DNA from: Adineta steineri
Lineage: Eukaryota > Rotifera > Eurotatoria > Adinetida > Adinetidae
Direction of reading: 5' to 3'
Length of the DNA: 64,000 nt
NCBI GenBank assembly: GCA_905250115.1
Contig: CAJNOI010000039.1
Span: 506,171 to 570,170, forward strand
Shown: positions 1 through 13,354 of the stretch, in pieces
Layout of the letters: the number at the start of each line of letters is the position of its first letter
Numbering within the stretch: the stretch's first letter is position 1
Position numbers and translations under genes: made by a program
The notes under the pieces: generated by a model
Told to the model about the DNA's origin: nothing
Databases searched by the model: none
Seen by the model: the letters and a program-made list of their open reading frames with translations, nothing else

Positions 1-3000
1 GATGTACCTGTAACGGATGAAACAGAACAAGCTTTGGTCGGTGATATATCAGCAAAAAAAATTGAAAAACGCGTAAGATGGGATGAAACTGTTGTTGATA
101 ATGAAGACGATGAAGGCTCATTAAGTCAAAGTGGTACAGAAGATAGTAGCACTTCCGAATCTTCAACTATGACAACAGGTGAAGATAATAGTACATCATC
201 AACTACTGAAAAACAACATATAACTACAGATGAATCAGAAACTACTGTCGAGCAACCAACAAAATCTTTAGATGTAGAACCACAAATTAGTTCTGATCAA
301 ATAATAAATCCTTTAACTTCTACTGATTCATCCATAACATCACCAGATATATTTGATCAACCAATTGCTGTGTCAGATTCTACTGAAGATCAAGCAAATT
401 CACAAGTAATTACTACAGAACAACAATCTGTTCCATCAGATATGACTGAAAGACAAATCAGATCTGTTAGTCCAACTGAATCACAATTATATGATAGTGA
501 ACGACAACTTCGCTCAACTAGTTCAGCTGATACTCGTTCGGGATCAATTACTGATTCTTCCAAAGAAGATACATTTACTGTTGACGAAGTATCAACAGCT
601 GCCTCAGATATTATTAGTGGTGATGACTTTAGTAAAACTGTGGATGAATTGGAACAGATGAAAATAGAATCAAAAGAAGAACCAATAGTTGATGAGCATA
701 ATGTTGAAATTCTTTCACAAATTTCGAAAAGTGCACAACATGAATCTGTAACAACAGTTCTAGAATCACAACTACCAATTGTAAGTCCAATCGATACATT
801 GGTTAATACAGTTCCTAATCGCTACATTAGTAGTGACGTATATCATGGTTATTTGGGTGAACACAAGCAATTTATGCAAGTAAGTCAAATGTTTTTTTTT
901 GTTAACAATTCATATCGATAGAAATATTTTTTATCATTAAAATTAGAATGATATATCAGATATTGACGATGATGATACTAAAAAATCACTTCTTGCATCT
1001 CTTCGCGAAACTATTACGGCACCTATTACACCACTTATTGAAACAATTCAAGGTGTTGTTTCAAGTCTACAAACAACAACAGAAACACATTCATTAAAAT
1101 CGGAAAATGAAACAACATTAACTACTACAGATATTAAAGAAACAGACGAAGGGGTAAGTAATAGTAAAATTCAAATTGAAATGATAATATGAAACTTTTT
1201 TTTAGAATGAACCTACTGTCAATACTTCAGAAGAATCAAAAACAATATTTGAAAGTATTCGCGAAGCAATTACTACACCAATTACAGCATTAGCTGAATC
1301 TATTCAAACAACAGTTTCAAATCTTCAATCTGAGGAACAAGAAATTCCATCTACTGATGAAGAAAAATTATCGTCCAATTTGACTAGTTCATTATCTGAT
1401 AACATTCAAGAAAATGTTACAACGACAGATTCACGTACTGAAGATGAAGTTAGTGTTACATCCGATGCTGTACATGATGAAACAGTGGCTGATAAAGCAG
1501 AATCGTACGATAGTCTAATCACTGATACCACAATTTCAACTTCATCAAACATTATTAGTACTCCTGCAGAAGAAGTAAATGAACAAAAAGAAAAAACATC
1601 TGTAGAATCTTTATCGTCAGAAAGTCCGGTAAGTTATAGTTTTTAAATTGTTAGTTAAGATTATTAATTTGGAAAATTTAGGAACCAACATCAACTGCTA
1701 TCGTATCTGACCAAACAGATATTACCGATAAACGAAATGCAACATCTTCCGAAGTAACTATAAATTATTTCTGAAAAACGTTCATGACTAAATTAAATTT
1801 TTAAATTTCAGGAAGCTGTATCATCTACAACAATTCCTGAACAAGTAGATACTACTGATAAACAAGAAGTAACTCCGATTGAAACAACAGCGACTGAGAA
1901 ATCAGTATGTTATACTCAGGAGAAAAGATTATAAATACTAATTTTGAATTTAGAATGTTTTAACTACTGAACAAAACATAGATGAAAATACATCAACAGA
2001 AACTAAAACGACTTTGGAAATTCTTCGTGATGTAGTTACACATCCATTGACAACACTCAATGAAAAACTTCAAAGTATTTTACCTACTTCAGTTAGCGAA
2101 CAAACTGAAGAAACAACAGTGGACGCTATAAAATCTTCTACTGATATATCTAAAGAAACAGAAGTAACTATCGTATAAATAAGTTATTCAAAAATGCATG
2201 TTTAATATTTAGAATGCTGTTATCGTTGGTCAAGAATCTGATTCAACAATTGAAGCTGAAAAAAATGAACTGAACGAGACAAAAACTACTTTTGAAACTA
2301 TACGAGATATTATTACTCATCCATTAGAAACAATTCAAAATGTTATATCCAGTCCTAGTAGTGAACATGTCAATAAATCGGAACAAATTGAAAATTCAGC
2401 GAAGCAATCAACTCTTGAGCAAAAATCAGATTCCACAGTCGAATCCGAACATCTTGACTCAGAAGAATCAAAAAGTACTTTTGAAACACTTCGTAATGTT
2501 ATTACTCATCCATTAACAACAATTCAAAATATTATTTCTTCTTCAACAGTCGAAGAAGGTGGTCCAACAGTAGAACAAAATGTATGTTATCTTTACATAT
2601 TGATTAGACTAATCTATTTTTGCAAATTTTAGATATCTTCAAGTAATATCGATGAAAATAAGGATAAAGATATTAATACAAAAATAACAGAATCAAATTT
2701 CAAAACAGATCAAGATACTATAACAAATCTATCAACAGCAATTAATGAAACCGTTGAAAGTGGTATACCAAATACAATTGATCAAATTTCTTCATCTGAA
2801 GAAAAAGAACAAGTTTTAACATTTAAACAACCTGAATCTGAACATAGTACAAATGCTGAGATGCAAGATTTAGTTTCATATCAAACTGATGAAACTATTT
2901 CCAATATAAATGAAAATCTTCTTAATACAATTCAGGATATAAGCAACAATATAATTCAATCTGTCATAAGTAATTTAAATCAAAATTCAGTTGAAAATCA

Positions 3001-5377
3001 ACAACTATTCTCTTCAGACAATGATGTTGTTAGTTCAAATACTTCTGAAGATAAATCTGAAAGTAATCAATTAATAACAAATCAAGAAACGAATATTCCT
3101 CATAATCAAACTTCCATATCAGATATTACTTGGACTGATCTTGTTGGTGAAAAATCTTCGAGTGGAAGTCGAAAGAGTTCATTTGAGGAAATGAAACAAT
3201 TAATCGAAGAAGTTATTCAATCGTCTGATAATCTGACGATGGAAATAACAGATGAAAAAATAACAATTACACTTCCAGGTCCAACCCAATCATCACCGAT
3301 TATTGAACATACAACACAAAACACAGTCTTCTCACCCCAAGTAAAAAAAAAATTGCAATAATCAATTCTGAATATGTATTATCTCTTTTTTACTTTTTTG
3401 TATAGACTGATGATATTTTGCAGCAATCCACTCATGAATCTCAATCAGATTCGGTAAAAAGAAAAATACATTTTTAAAAAATCTTTAAAACTCTCAATCT
3501 CTCTTTTTTTTAATAGTCATTAGCAACGGCAGATATCAATCAAGTTTCATCAAGTCATTTTCATGAACCATCACCCGCAAATACTGAAGATGATTCGCTT
3601 GAATTAATTCATGCACTACAAGGACATAGTATAGTTCTTCCTTCCGCATCTCCTACTCAACTTCAATCTGCAGCTAATCAATCATCTTTTTCAAATTCTA
3701 TTGCAGAAAAAACTGATGACCAATTGTTACAAGCACCAGAAAAATCTTCAAGTTCAACAACAACATCATCACAAATAACAAGTTCAGATCGATATGTTTC
3801 ATATGCAATACATGAAATGGGTGATTCATCTCAAGAACGTTTACCACAATTTCCAATAGCAGCTGATATACCGTTTTATGAATTAAATAAAATAACAACG
3901 GAAGAAAATAAAGAACAACAACAACAAGTTTTACCAGAACCATTTATTGCTAACAATCAAGTTGTAATAAAAGATGATGATTTAACAGAATTAGATGCGA
4001 CAGAAAATTTAACTTCATTTTCCGATGATATACATTTACAAAAAAATAATCTCGAAGAACGAAAAAATGAAGATGCTATTAGTACAGATGAAGATGTTGA
4101 TGATGAAAATTTTAATGAATTTGAACCATCGGATATATCAAATCTTTATCGTATTATGGATGAAATAACACAACAAAATAATGATTTATCTGATAAATAT
4201 GATCAAACTTATCAACGTTATGATATTTCCAATAGTAGTTCATTTTCAACAAAACCTCAATCAGATGATGTTTATATTATACCAGGATATCCTGGTTTAT
4301 GGAAACCATCAGCTGATGATGATGATAGTAATCATTCAGGATTTGCTGATGATGAAGATGAAAAAAATCAATCAGCAACAGCAGTTAAAACTAAAGTATG
4401 TTTATAAAATTAAATTCAAGTTAATCAGAAGAGGATAAAAGTTATTATATCTATGAAAAAGGATACTTCAGATAAGCGACATTCATAACCTTTTTTTTAT
4501 CAAAATAAATCTTAATCCAAGGTTAAAAAACATTTTCATCAGATATGATTTATGTCAATATATTAGCTTAAAATTTTTTATAATTCATGTAACCAAAAAA
4601 TTCTAAATCTTATTGATTAAAAACTAATTTATTTATGAAGTATTTTTTTTCTTAATAATTACATAAATTATTCATGAAGATAAATTTGTTAGCATTTATT
4701 TTTTATGACATTTTCTTATCGTTCATAAATGTTAAGAATTGAAAAGAGAAGAAGAAGGAATCATTTTATCTTTTCTATAGACAATTGTTCGAACTACAAA
4801 TCCTGCTAAACTTCAATCAATTTTACAACAACAGCAAAATCCTACTAATCAAGATAATCCAATTCGACCAGATACAGTTGATATATTTAATCGACCATTA
4901 CATGAATTTTCATTTGATATATCAGAATCGGATAGTTTTAAAACTTGTGCATCAACAATAAATTCTTCTTCAACATCAAGACAACAAAAACAAACAGATT
5001 TATATCAAATACCTATCGAAGAACAAGAAGAACATCAACTAAGTCCAGAAGAAAAAATACTTCTTATACGTGAACGTGAACGTGGTGTTTCATTACCTGT
5101 TACAATGAAAATAGATTATGATGATATGGCATTTCGTTTATCAACATCAACACCAACTGATGTACCTTTATATTCTTCAACACAAGCACATTCACCATTA
5201 ATATCCGGCGAGCCAACACAAAAAACAACATCAAGTAGTCGTTCAAGTACTCCATCATTAAGTAGTAATGAAAGTGATCAACAACAACAACAACAACAAA
5301 AACTTCCTTCATCATCTTGGTTAAATACTGTTAACACAACTACAACAACTATTGAAGGACCCGATGGACGTAAGTAA
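1..5377 (+). CDS. Long acidic Ser/Thr-rich disordered protein with repeated helix motif (5' partial)
   Basis: I do not recognise the family. The reading frame is open from base 1, so the N-terminus lies outside the window. Eleven exons can be joined: 1-879, 947-1153, 1206-1628, 1682-1753, 1812-1904, 1954-2163, 2213-2581, 2633-3340, 3406-3453, 3517-4395 and 4781-5377, giving about 1494 residues. Every intron has GT-AG ends and sits in phase 0. Composition is dominated by Ser, Thr, Asp, Glu, Gln and Asn, which suggests a disordered protein. A motif of about 25 residues, consensus K(S/T)xFExxRxxITxP, recurs at least five times (near 980, 1239, 2005, 2281 and 2470), with a weaker copy near 3170. 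A KRVRW motif at 67-81 resembles a PP1 docking site. The end is taken as the TAA at 5375-5377. A GTAAGT at 5370 could instead be a donor, but it would be phase 1, unlike all the other introns. Confidence 0.75.
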
Positions 5378-6432
5378 TAAAATAGTGTTGATAAGCGAGT
5401 AAAAATAAAACGAAAATCAATGCCATCAATCAAATGTTAATGTGTTTGCACTTAATAAATAGACAGAGATCAGATGTCTCTTGCATTCTTTTTTTTACTA
5501 TCATAATGCCTTTTATTCATTTTAAATACAATACTGTTCAGCTGTTAATGTATGAAATATTCCATTTCAAGTGTTACAGTTACCATTGCCGCGTGTGTAT
5601 ATACTTGAACCACATCGATGTTATGAACGCGCTTGTTTTAACAAGCATGTTCTGTTCTCTCTTTTACTACAATTTTTGTCTGTTCTCATTCTTTTTTTCA
5701 AGTAGTTGCGATTACTTGTGCATACAAACCTATGCCTCAAAATGTGATAGCACTATTTACAACATATATATATTTATATCAATCGTTCACTTATCAGTTT
5801 GTATGATTGTATATTGAGGGCAACTGTAAAACAGTTGCATCAAATGTCTTTCGATTTTTTTCTTTTTTTTTTTTTCTTTGTATTCTATTGAAACATTGAA
5901 AAAAAACAACAAGGACTAATAGTGGTTGATGGAAGCCTATGACATGACCTTCGACTGACTATACGTATATGTAGTTATATTGGCATTGTATAAAAGAAAG
6001 AGAAAAAAAAACTACAAAGTCAGTCTTTCCTACTCATTTTAACAAGCGACGACACACAAGAAAAAATTTTTGTTGCGTTTTATCTTTACACAAAAAGCAT
6101 ACTCATTTCGTTGACTGCTGTGTGTATTTATCTACCATCAGCATGCAAGCACATACATACTGACTTGATTGTTTTCTATCACCATCAACGAACAAACTTA
6201 TATAGCGACAAAACGAAAGAAAGAGAGGGTCGAAGAGACGCTCGCGAGAGAGAGAGAGGAAGAAGGAGGAAAAAAATGAAAGAAGAGAGAGAAAAAAAAG
6301 AAGGCTGCTTTAGCATTGTCCACTATTTGAGATCATTCTACTTCTACGTATAGAGTATAACAAAAAAAAAAGTAAAGACACATAATATTGAAAGAAAAAG
6401 AAAAACAACACAACGAATCAAAAAAAAAAATA
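5378..6432. other. Intergenic, presumed promoter of the lamin-tail gene
   Basis: No credible coding exon is visible; open frames here lack splice partners and have AT-driven composition. AATAAA-like sites just after 5377 suit the 3' end of the upstream gene. A purine-rich GA tract lies at about 6215-6300, just upstream of the next start codon. Confidence 0.5.
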
Positions 6433-7371
6433 ATGGCTACAGCAACAGCATCGGCTAATAATACTGCTGGAACTTTTATGTTTCATCCTCGTACGGCAGT
6501 TTTTGAACATCCTATTACTTATAATCTTCCTCCATCGCAGTATGCAACATCAACAATAAATAACAAATCTGACAAGAATGACTTTTCTCAGTATTATATT
6601 AGTGAGCATTAATTTTAAATAATCCTTTTTTTTCACTTTAGTTCTGTATACATTTTTTTTTATTAATATAATATATTTACTTATATAATACTTCTTCATT
6701 TGAATAGCACTTGAATCTCGTACAACGATTCATAAATCAGCGAAAGGACCAATTTCAATTGCTGAATGTGAGCCACAAGGAAAATATATTGTTATTGAAA
6801 ATACAAGTCGCTCAAAAAATATTGCACTTGCTGGTTGGACATTACATCAAGAAAATGATAACGGAGATATTTTAACATTTACATTTCCTAATAATTGTCT
6901 TTTACGATCGAATCAATCATTAAAAGTATAATATTATAAAATTATTTCGTAATCATTACATGAGAAATTTCCGTTTGATTAGGTTCTTTCAAAATCAAAT
7001 GAAACAGAACGAAGAAATAGCGATCTTATTGCTTCATTATTGTCTACATGGCATACAGGTTCAAATGTAGTTACAAAATTAATCAATGCCGAGGGCAAGG
7101 TAAAACATAAACACTTCACCTTTAATCAATGTTAGACATAAACGATAGTCTTATAAATCATACTGTCAGACAGAAATACCTTAGAGGATTGAAGACATAA
7201 AAAAACACCTTGAGTTTTCGATTACTTACTCCATTAACACATTATGCTTACAATTTAAATGAGTTAGTCTTTCATCTTAAAATCTTTTTTTTTTTGATGT
7301 CGAAAAAAAAACTATGTTCATTTTATTTTTAGGATCGTTCTTCATTAACGAAAAAAACAGTATTTTCTTGA
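6433..7371 (+). CDS. Lamin-tail-domain (LTD) protein without coiled-coil rod
   Basis: Four exons join in frame (6433-6601, 6708-6925, 6983-7099, 7333-7371) into 180 residues. From about residue 70 to 165 the sequence matches the immunoglobulin-like lamin tail fold: GKYIVIEN, then LAGWTLHQ, FTFPNNCLL, then LSTWHTGSN and TKLINAEGK. These line up in order with the beta strands of nuclear lamin tails. No coiled-coil rod and no C-terminal CaaX box are present, so this is not a filament-forming lamin; it is closer to the stand-alone LTD proteins such as the LMNTD group. The first 56 residues are low complexity. An upstream in-frame ATG at 6388 exists, but the run to MATATAS is lysine/glutamate filler from a purine tract, so 6433 is preferred. 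Function is unknown; nuclear or cytoskeletal binding is an inference from the domain. Confidence 0.8.
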
Positions 7372-7661
7372 TAAAATGTTTTTTTTCCTTCGCGTCGTTT
7401 TAATTGTATCTATATATATTATTTTGACTTTTGATGCCAATCTTTTTTTTTTCTTGTTTTTTTTTCTATGTATAATTACAAAACGAACATTTTTTTTGTC
7501 TTGTCCAAAAATAATCTTATAATCACCTACACACATATTTTCTATGCACAAGAACAGAAAAAGAAAATGATAGCTTCTAGTAAATTTTTTTGTTTGTTTT
7601 TATTAATTATACGAAATCCCGATTTATATATTGTACGCTTTTTTTTCTTATTTGTCAATAG
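7372..7661. other. Convergent 3' region between LTD gene and MFSD8
   Basis: AT-rich with many T- and A-runs, serving the 3' ends of two genes that point at each other. I see no further gene. Confidence 0.4.
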
Positions 7662-9866
7662 TTATTCAGTAATATCATCATTGTTATTATATTGATCATT
7701 GCCATTGATATTCCTTTCTTCATCATCATCATCCTCATCAAAATCATCTTTTTCTTCAGCCTCAACATCTAATCGTTGATAATTAAATAGTAATGCTATA
7801 ATACTAGTTAAGACAAAAACAAGCATAAATATCATCATAGCACGTGGTCCCCAATGTTTATAAAGAAAACCAACTGCTATTGGACCAAATGCACGTGCAA
7901 ATGAACCAGCACTAGTAAATATACCCATCATTGTACCTTGTGGACGATCACCAAGTTTTTTCGAAAATATTGAATAACAAATAACATTACTTATTGAAAA
8001 ACCTATTGTAATAATAACTGATGCTAATATATATTGCCATAATTGTACACGTGGTATATAATAACACCATTGATAATCAAGTGGACAACCTTTATCGCCT
8101 GCATCAGCAGTAGTTGTTTGTAAACTAGATGTCATGGTTGTTATAGGTGCACTGCTAGTTACAGTAGTAGGTGTAAATGCTAGAGAAAAAAACCGAGATT
8201 AAGAGAAATGAAATTTAATTTTGTAAGATTTACATGCAATTTGAACACTTGGATAATCAGAACCCCATGGTAAAAAGACAGCGTAACCTAGAAAAGATAT
8301 AATCATACCAAGCAACATTAACATACGATCTTGAAGACTATAGAAAATAAAAAATATTTAGAATGTTTTGATTATTCGAAATGTTTATACCATTTTGCTA
8401 ATAATTTCGTAACAATTAAAACTACAACAGACATAACACCAAGTACACCAAGTATATAACCATTATTTCTAGTACTCTGTTCTTTGGACCATGCATACAT
8501 ATCAATTGAAAGTGGTGAAGCAATACTTTACAAAACAGAATATATAATTTATATATGAATTATTTATCTCGTTGTTAGAAATGCATACGTTTCATAATTT
8601 GTAAATGTTAAATAAGCAACAAAAAACATATAAAGACAACATATAATAGCCATTGATTGATCATGTCGTTTGGAAGATTTTATTTTTGATTGAACTGAAA
8701 AGAAAATATTTTCAAAAAAAACATTATAACTATTTAAATTACTATGATTTGATGTGCTTTTGACACTATCTTTTCTTGTTGATGTTGCAACTCGTGTATC
8801 ACCAAATGCAACTAAAAACAGCACAAGATTAACGGCAGCTGTTAAAGCACTGAAAAAAGCTGGAGCCGTATAAATATTTAGATATAACTTTGAAAAGAAA
8901 ATAATGTATTTTATACAATAAATGAAAAAAAACGAAATCTTTTACCCAAGACTTATGAACAGGACCAGGATATCCCATAAAAGCAAAAAGAGCTTGGATA
9001 ACTAGATACAAACTATATTAATTATAAATATATATTTTACAAATTAAAATTTACGAGGTCCAATAATAAAACCAACTCCTTGATAAGCAGATAGATTAGC
9101 CATGACAGCTGTCCGTTCTGTAATTGTTGTTGCTGATGAAGCATATGATCTCATTATCGTTGAATTAGCTAAAATAATTAAAACAAAAAATTTCATATAT
9201 ATATATCTCATTGAACTTATTAAATGTAATAAATACAAACCTGCTCCAATTCCCATAATAAAACGAGAAAGCATAAGCCACCATTTATTTGACATACCAA
9301 CATTATTAATACTTTGTACATAAGCATAAAGTATATTGGATGCAGCAATCAATGCTGTACTTATAACTAAAGGCATTGTATTTTTATTAGTTTGATTTGT
9401 AATATATCCAATTAGAGGTGATGCTATTAATTGTCCAATAGAAAATGCAGCAACAAGCCATCCAAGAAAAGTAGCTTCGGATGTCGTATCAATCTAAATA
9501 AGATAATTGGAAAAAAAAGTTAATTTAATATAAAAAAAGAACTAATATAGTTATACGATTTGAAGAAAAGGCCAAAGTGATGAAACAGTGATACTGAATA
9601 CAATTGAGCTAACAAACATGCCAAAATAACAAATACGTATATCACGAAAGCGTTGTTTTTTAGTCGCTTCATTAACAGATGATGATGAACGAGCACGTAT
9701 ACTAGATCAAAAGCAAAAATAATTGCAAATATTATTTCTTAATTGCAAATAAATATTCATACGATTCTCTTCGAGATGAATGTATTGAATCATCTAGTCG
9801 ATTATTTAATAATGATGATCGTTCATTGGCATTAATTGACAAACTCGTATCTTTTCCTTTGGCCAT
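7662..9866 (-). CDS. MFSD8: MFSD8/CLN7-like lysosomal major facilitator protein
   Basis: Nine exons on the minus strand join in frame (9773 region corrected to 9763-9866, 9557-9701, 9241-9493, 9055-9168, 8946-9001, 8589-8887, 8391-8525, 8234-8337, 7662-8179) to give 575 residues, close to vertebrate MFSD8 plus an acidic tail. Signatures in order: FLGWLVAAFSIGQL in the first half, then MRSYASSATTITERTAVMAN and GVGFIIGP, then LYLNIYTAPAFFSAL, then SPLSIDMYAW, and GDRPQGTMMG with KHWGPRAMM near the end. These follow the order in human CLN7, a lysosomal chloride channel/transporter-type protein lost in a neuronal ceroid lipofuscinosis. The start at 9866 (MAKGKD) leaves a cytosolic N-terminus containing ERSSLL, an acidic-dileucine-like sorting signal. 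At exon 5 an acceptor at 9002-9003 is needed; the one 11 bases earlier would give a stop. The Asp/Glu/Asn-rich C-terminal tail is not typical of the family. Confidence 0.9.
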
Positions 9867-10217
9867 GTCTAGTTCACTCAAACAATTATGTTGTCTATAA
9901 TACAAAAAAAAAAGAGTCCAGCAAAGATACGAGATAAAAAGAAGAACTCTTTCGTAAAAACAAAAAGGCACATGATATTATTCTCAATATGTAGATGGTT
10001 CTTATCTTCATTTTTTTTTACTTTTCTCTTTTTCATGTGTTACCAAAGTTCACATGTTAAATGTAAGTAGTAAAGAAGAAAAAAATACGAAAAAGTTGAT
10101 CTATATAAATGATGTCATATTGCCCAAAAATAGTTTTATATTTTCAAAACAAAAGAAAAATAAATAGATCAAATATGACAATAAAATTACACAACCGGGA
10201 TGATATACAAAAACATA
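9867..10217. other. Intergenic between MFSD8 start and GPCR 3' end
   Basis: About 350 bp of AT-rich sequence. It should hold the MFSD8 promoter and 5' UTR and the 3' UTR of the GPCR. No conserved element is recognisable. Confidence 0.4.
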
Positions 10218-11556
10218 TCATACATTTGATATTTTTTGTAAACAGTATGTTACGTCATTCATGCTGTCACAAGGTATTTGTTGTTGCCGGAAATAACGTG
10301 GAACAGTACTTGAATTACTAGCTGTGGAATCAATTGAATGACGACATTGAAGAATAGATAGAGTACCGGGAAATGTTCGTTTTCCTTTTACACGTTGATT
10401 TTGATTTTGACTTGAATCAACAGTTGAATAATTAATATTAATTGTTGTTGTACGACGATCATTTGATTTTTGTATTGGTTCAGTTGATAAATGCATTTTA
10501 ACAGCAATACTATCAAATAAACGTTTTAATTCATGACGAAATGCTCTACCTGTTATAGCATATAGAAAAAAGTTGACCTAAAAAATAAAAAAACTTAATT
10601 GATAAAACTAATATTGACAATAAATTTACACAATGATTTGAATATTGTAATGTTTCGCATAATGGTTTTAAATATAATTGTGCCAATTGTTGTTTATATT
10701 CATTGTTTTTATGTATATTTGTGTAAATTTGTAAACAAACCATCGGAAATGAACTTAATAAAAAAAAGCCAGTTACAGCTAAGAGCATTGTTGTCAATTT
10801 TCTTGACATTGATAATTTATTTTTCTGCCGCGTTATCTGTGATTGATAGATTTGCAAATTTGTTGTTGAACGTCTTGCTTGAAATAAACTATGCACAATA
10901 ATTAAATTCATTGTTAATAATAATATAAATGGTAAAACAGAATAGACAGCTGCATCAATCCATGGCCATATATGACGACTAAAAAATTCATAACGTTCAT
11001 GAAACCAACACTCATTTTCTATTGATAAATGATGTGTAAATAAAAAATGAATATTAATTAATATAATACATATAACAACAATTGAAGCAGATATTCGTGC
11101 ACGTCGTACGGTACAAATTGAACTGGCATGTAGTGGACGTGCTACAGCTATACAACGATCAACTGACATCATACAAACAAGCCAAACACTAACATCCGAT
11201 ACAGTATAAAATAAAAGTGAAACAATTTTACAAATATATGTCGATTGTAATAATAATGACCATTTACGATTTACTTCAAAAATCCACATGACAGATAAAC
11301 CAAGAAGTAACACACTGGTATCAGCTACGGCTAATATTCCCATGTAATAACATGTTGATAGATGAGACATGCGTCGACGTCGCATGATCACAAAAATCAA
11401 TGAATTACAAACGATACCGGTGATAACCATACATGGAAATAAAATAAAAAAGATTTGTCGTGGAATTGTAGACGACGGTAATGTATCCGAGATATCATTT
11501 GACCTTATTGTCGAATTCACATAGAATGCATGAGAAGATTCCTGATGACTGCTCAT
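10218..11556 (-). CDS. Rhodopsin-like (class A) G-protein-coupled receptor, probably peptide-type
   Basis: Two exons (10630-11556 and 10218-10577) give 428 residues with seven hydrophobic segments. Class A hallmarks: GNSLIF in TM1, LAVADT in TM2, VDRCIAV in place of DRY at the end of TM3, a Cys in extracellular loop 2 (ENECWF), SSFP in TM6 where CWxP is usual, and NFFLY in TM7 where NPxxY is usual, followed by a charged helix 8 (RAFRHELKRLF). The intron splits TM7 just before NFFLY. The N-terminus carries an NST glycosylation site. The start at 11556 (MSSHQESS) is chosen because the extra upstream frame would add an unlikely hydrophobic leader. The overall look is that of an invertebrate neuropeptide receptor; the ligand cannot be read from the sequence. 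Confidence 0.85.
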
Positions 11557-13354
11557 CGAACATAATATAATTCTTTTTACTATGATAAAAAAATCTGGAA
11601 TGATAGATAGTTCAATTATGTTTAATGCGTATTTAAAATTGTCATCTTTTACATTACTCAATTTATTTGTTTGGGAAACTACGAAAATGAATAACAAATG
11701 GAAGAAAAACAAGTGATAATTGAGTAGTAAAGTAAAAAGGTTTTAAAATATTAAGTTAAAGTATATATGATAAAAGTACAAAAACAGGAAAAAGACTATT
11801 CAATGAGGGAGTAAGAGATAATTATATGAGTGAACAAATCGACGAAAGTATTTCTCTGCTTTTGAAACTCTTCTCGATCCGAATGTAAAATGGAAAGAAA
11901 AAAAAAGAAGAAGAAGAGCAATAACACTCCATACTAACTTATGTCATTTGTAAGAACGCGTTTCTCTCTTTCTATCTCTATATTGCTATTCTTATTTTCT
12001 AGACTTTTTTTTTTTGTTCTCTATCTTTCAACAAGAAAAAGCATTAGGAGACAAATTCTAGATAACATTTATTTTCTTGCATGTTGTCGATATATATTTA
12101 TGATGTTGTATCCACCTACAGCTACCAAAACAATATTTTAATTAGCATCATAAAATAAAATAAAATAAATACTTATTGTCTTTTATTATTTCTTCTAAAA
12201 GTTCTCCATTATTTGAGTTTTCTTATATCCAAAAAAATATATCTAACAGTTAGAAGAGGTTTGGAGTTTTTTTTTGATCTAATTGTGAATCTCTATAATT
12301 TCTTGTTGCAAATAGTTTTCAAATCAATATATTTATCGGCAGATTTCCTTTTCTTCTTTCGAGATTTCTTTCCGTATTGGCTTCTTTTCATATAAGATCT
12401 AGTCGATTACAATGTTTCATACAATCTCATCATCATCATTTGCAGAATCTTTTTCATGATATGAACAATGAAGAAATAGCAGAAGAAGACCAACATGACG
12501 ATTCCATTATGTATTCTTTGTTTTTTTGTTCTTCTGTTGCCTTTGAAAATCGTCATTGATCATCAAAACATATTAATATGCTCTTGTACATCCGACTGAA
12601 ATTAGAATTCTGATTTGATTTACAATAGAGAAAAGACTATGAATAATGGAATGAAACAAGATAGCATGTTAAAAAAAAAGAGAAAAAAAGAGATTACAAC
12701 TAATGATAAGTCTTCTGTTTCAATCTTGCCGCATTTAATGAAAAATGATTATAGACTATATAGAAAATAAATAATATTTTTTTTCTTTTATAGTTATTGT
12801 GAAAAGATGGAGAGACACTTCGGAAAAGTAAGAGAGTGCAATTTCAATCAACTAAGTATGAAGAATCTTGTCTTTATAATATATATACGTACATACATAT
12901 ATAAATGTGCAGTCGGCACGTGTAAAAGAAAAAAAAAGATTTGAAGTGATTTTTATCATCATCAACTTCCGCTGTCCGGAAAGAAAGAACAATACGGTGT
13001 ATGTTCATGTTTCTTGAATGCGTGCGTGTGTGCAATTTCAAAGAATTTAATTCCAATGATAACTGCAAGTAAAAGTGTGCGGCACTTTTATTTTCATATT
13101 CAAGTGGTCTTCAAATATACAATGATAATAAAGAACGATAAGCTACCTTAATAATTCGACCTTCATCTTCTGTCTCCCTTTCTCTCTCTCTCCCTCTCCC
13201 TCTCTGTTTCTCTTCAGAGAGCAATTAGATTGTACATAATAAGCAATACATTGGTTGGTTAAGAACAGAGACGAGACGAAGAAAAAAAGAGAAAAGAAAA
13301 AGATGACCCTTACCATCATATGAATTAATCTTTTTCCTCTTTCGAAGTCAAGTC
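11557..13354. other. Divergent intergenic region (GPCR and Hey promoters)
   Basis: About 1.8 kb between two genes transcribed away from each other. It holds AT-rich sequence, simple repeats, and a CT-rich tract at about 13165-13215 close to the Hey start. No further exon is supported. Confidence 0.45.

Noticed and set aside
5370-5377. GTAAGT as a splice donor continuing the first gene
   Set aside because: It would be the only phase-1 junction in a gene with ten phase-0 introns, and no downstream exon fits; the adjacent TAA was taken as the end, with some doubt.
5434-5817. 127-codon plus-strand open frame
   Set aside because: Cys/Phe/Tyr-rich translation of AT-rich DNA, no splice partners, no domain, lying between two genes.
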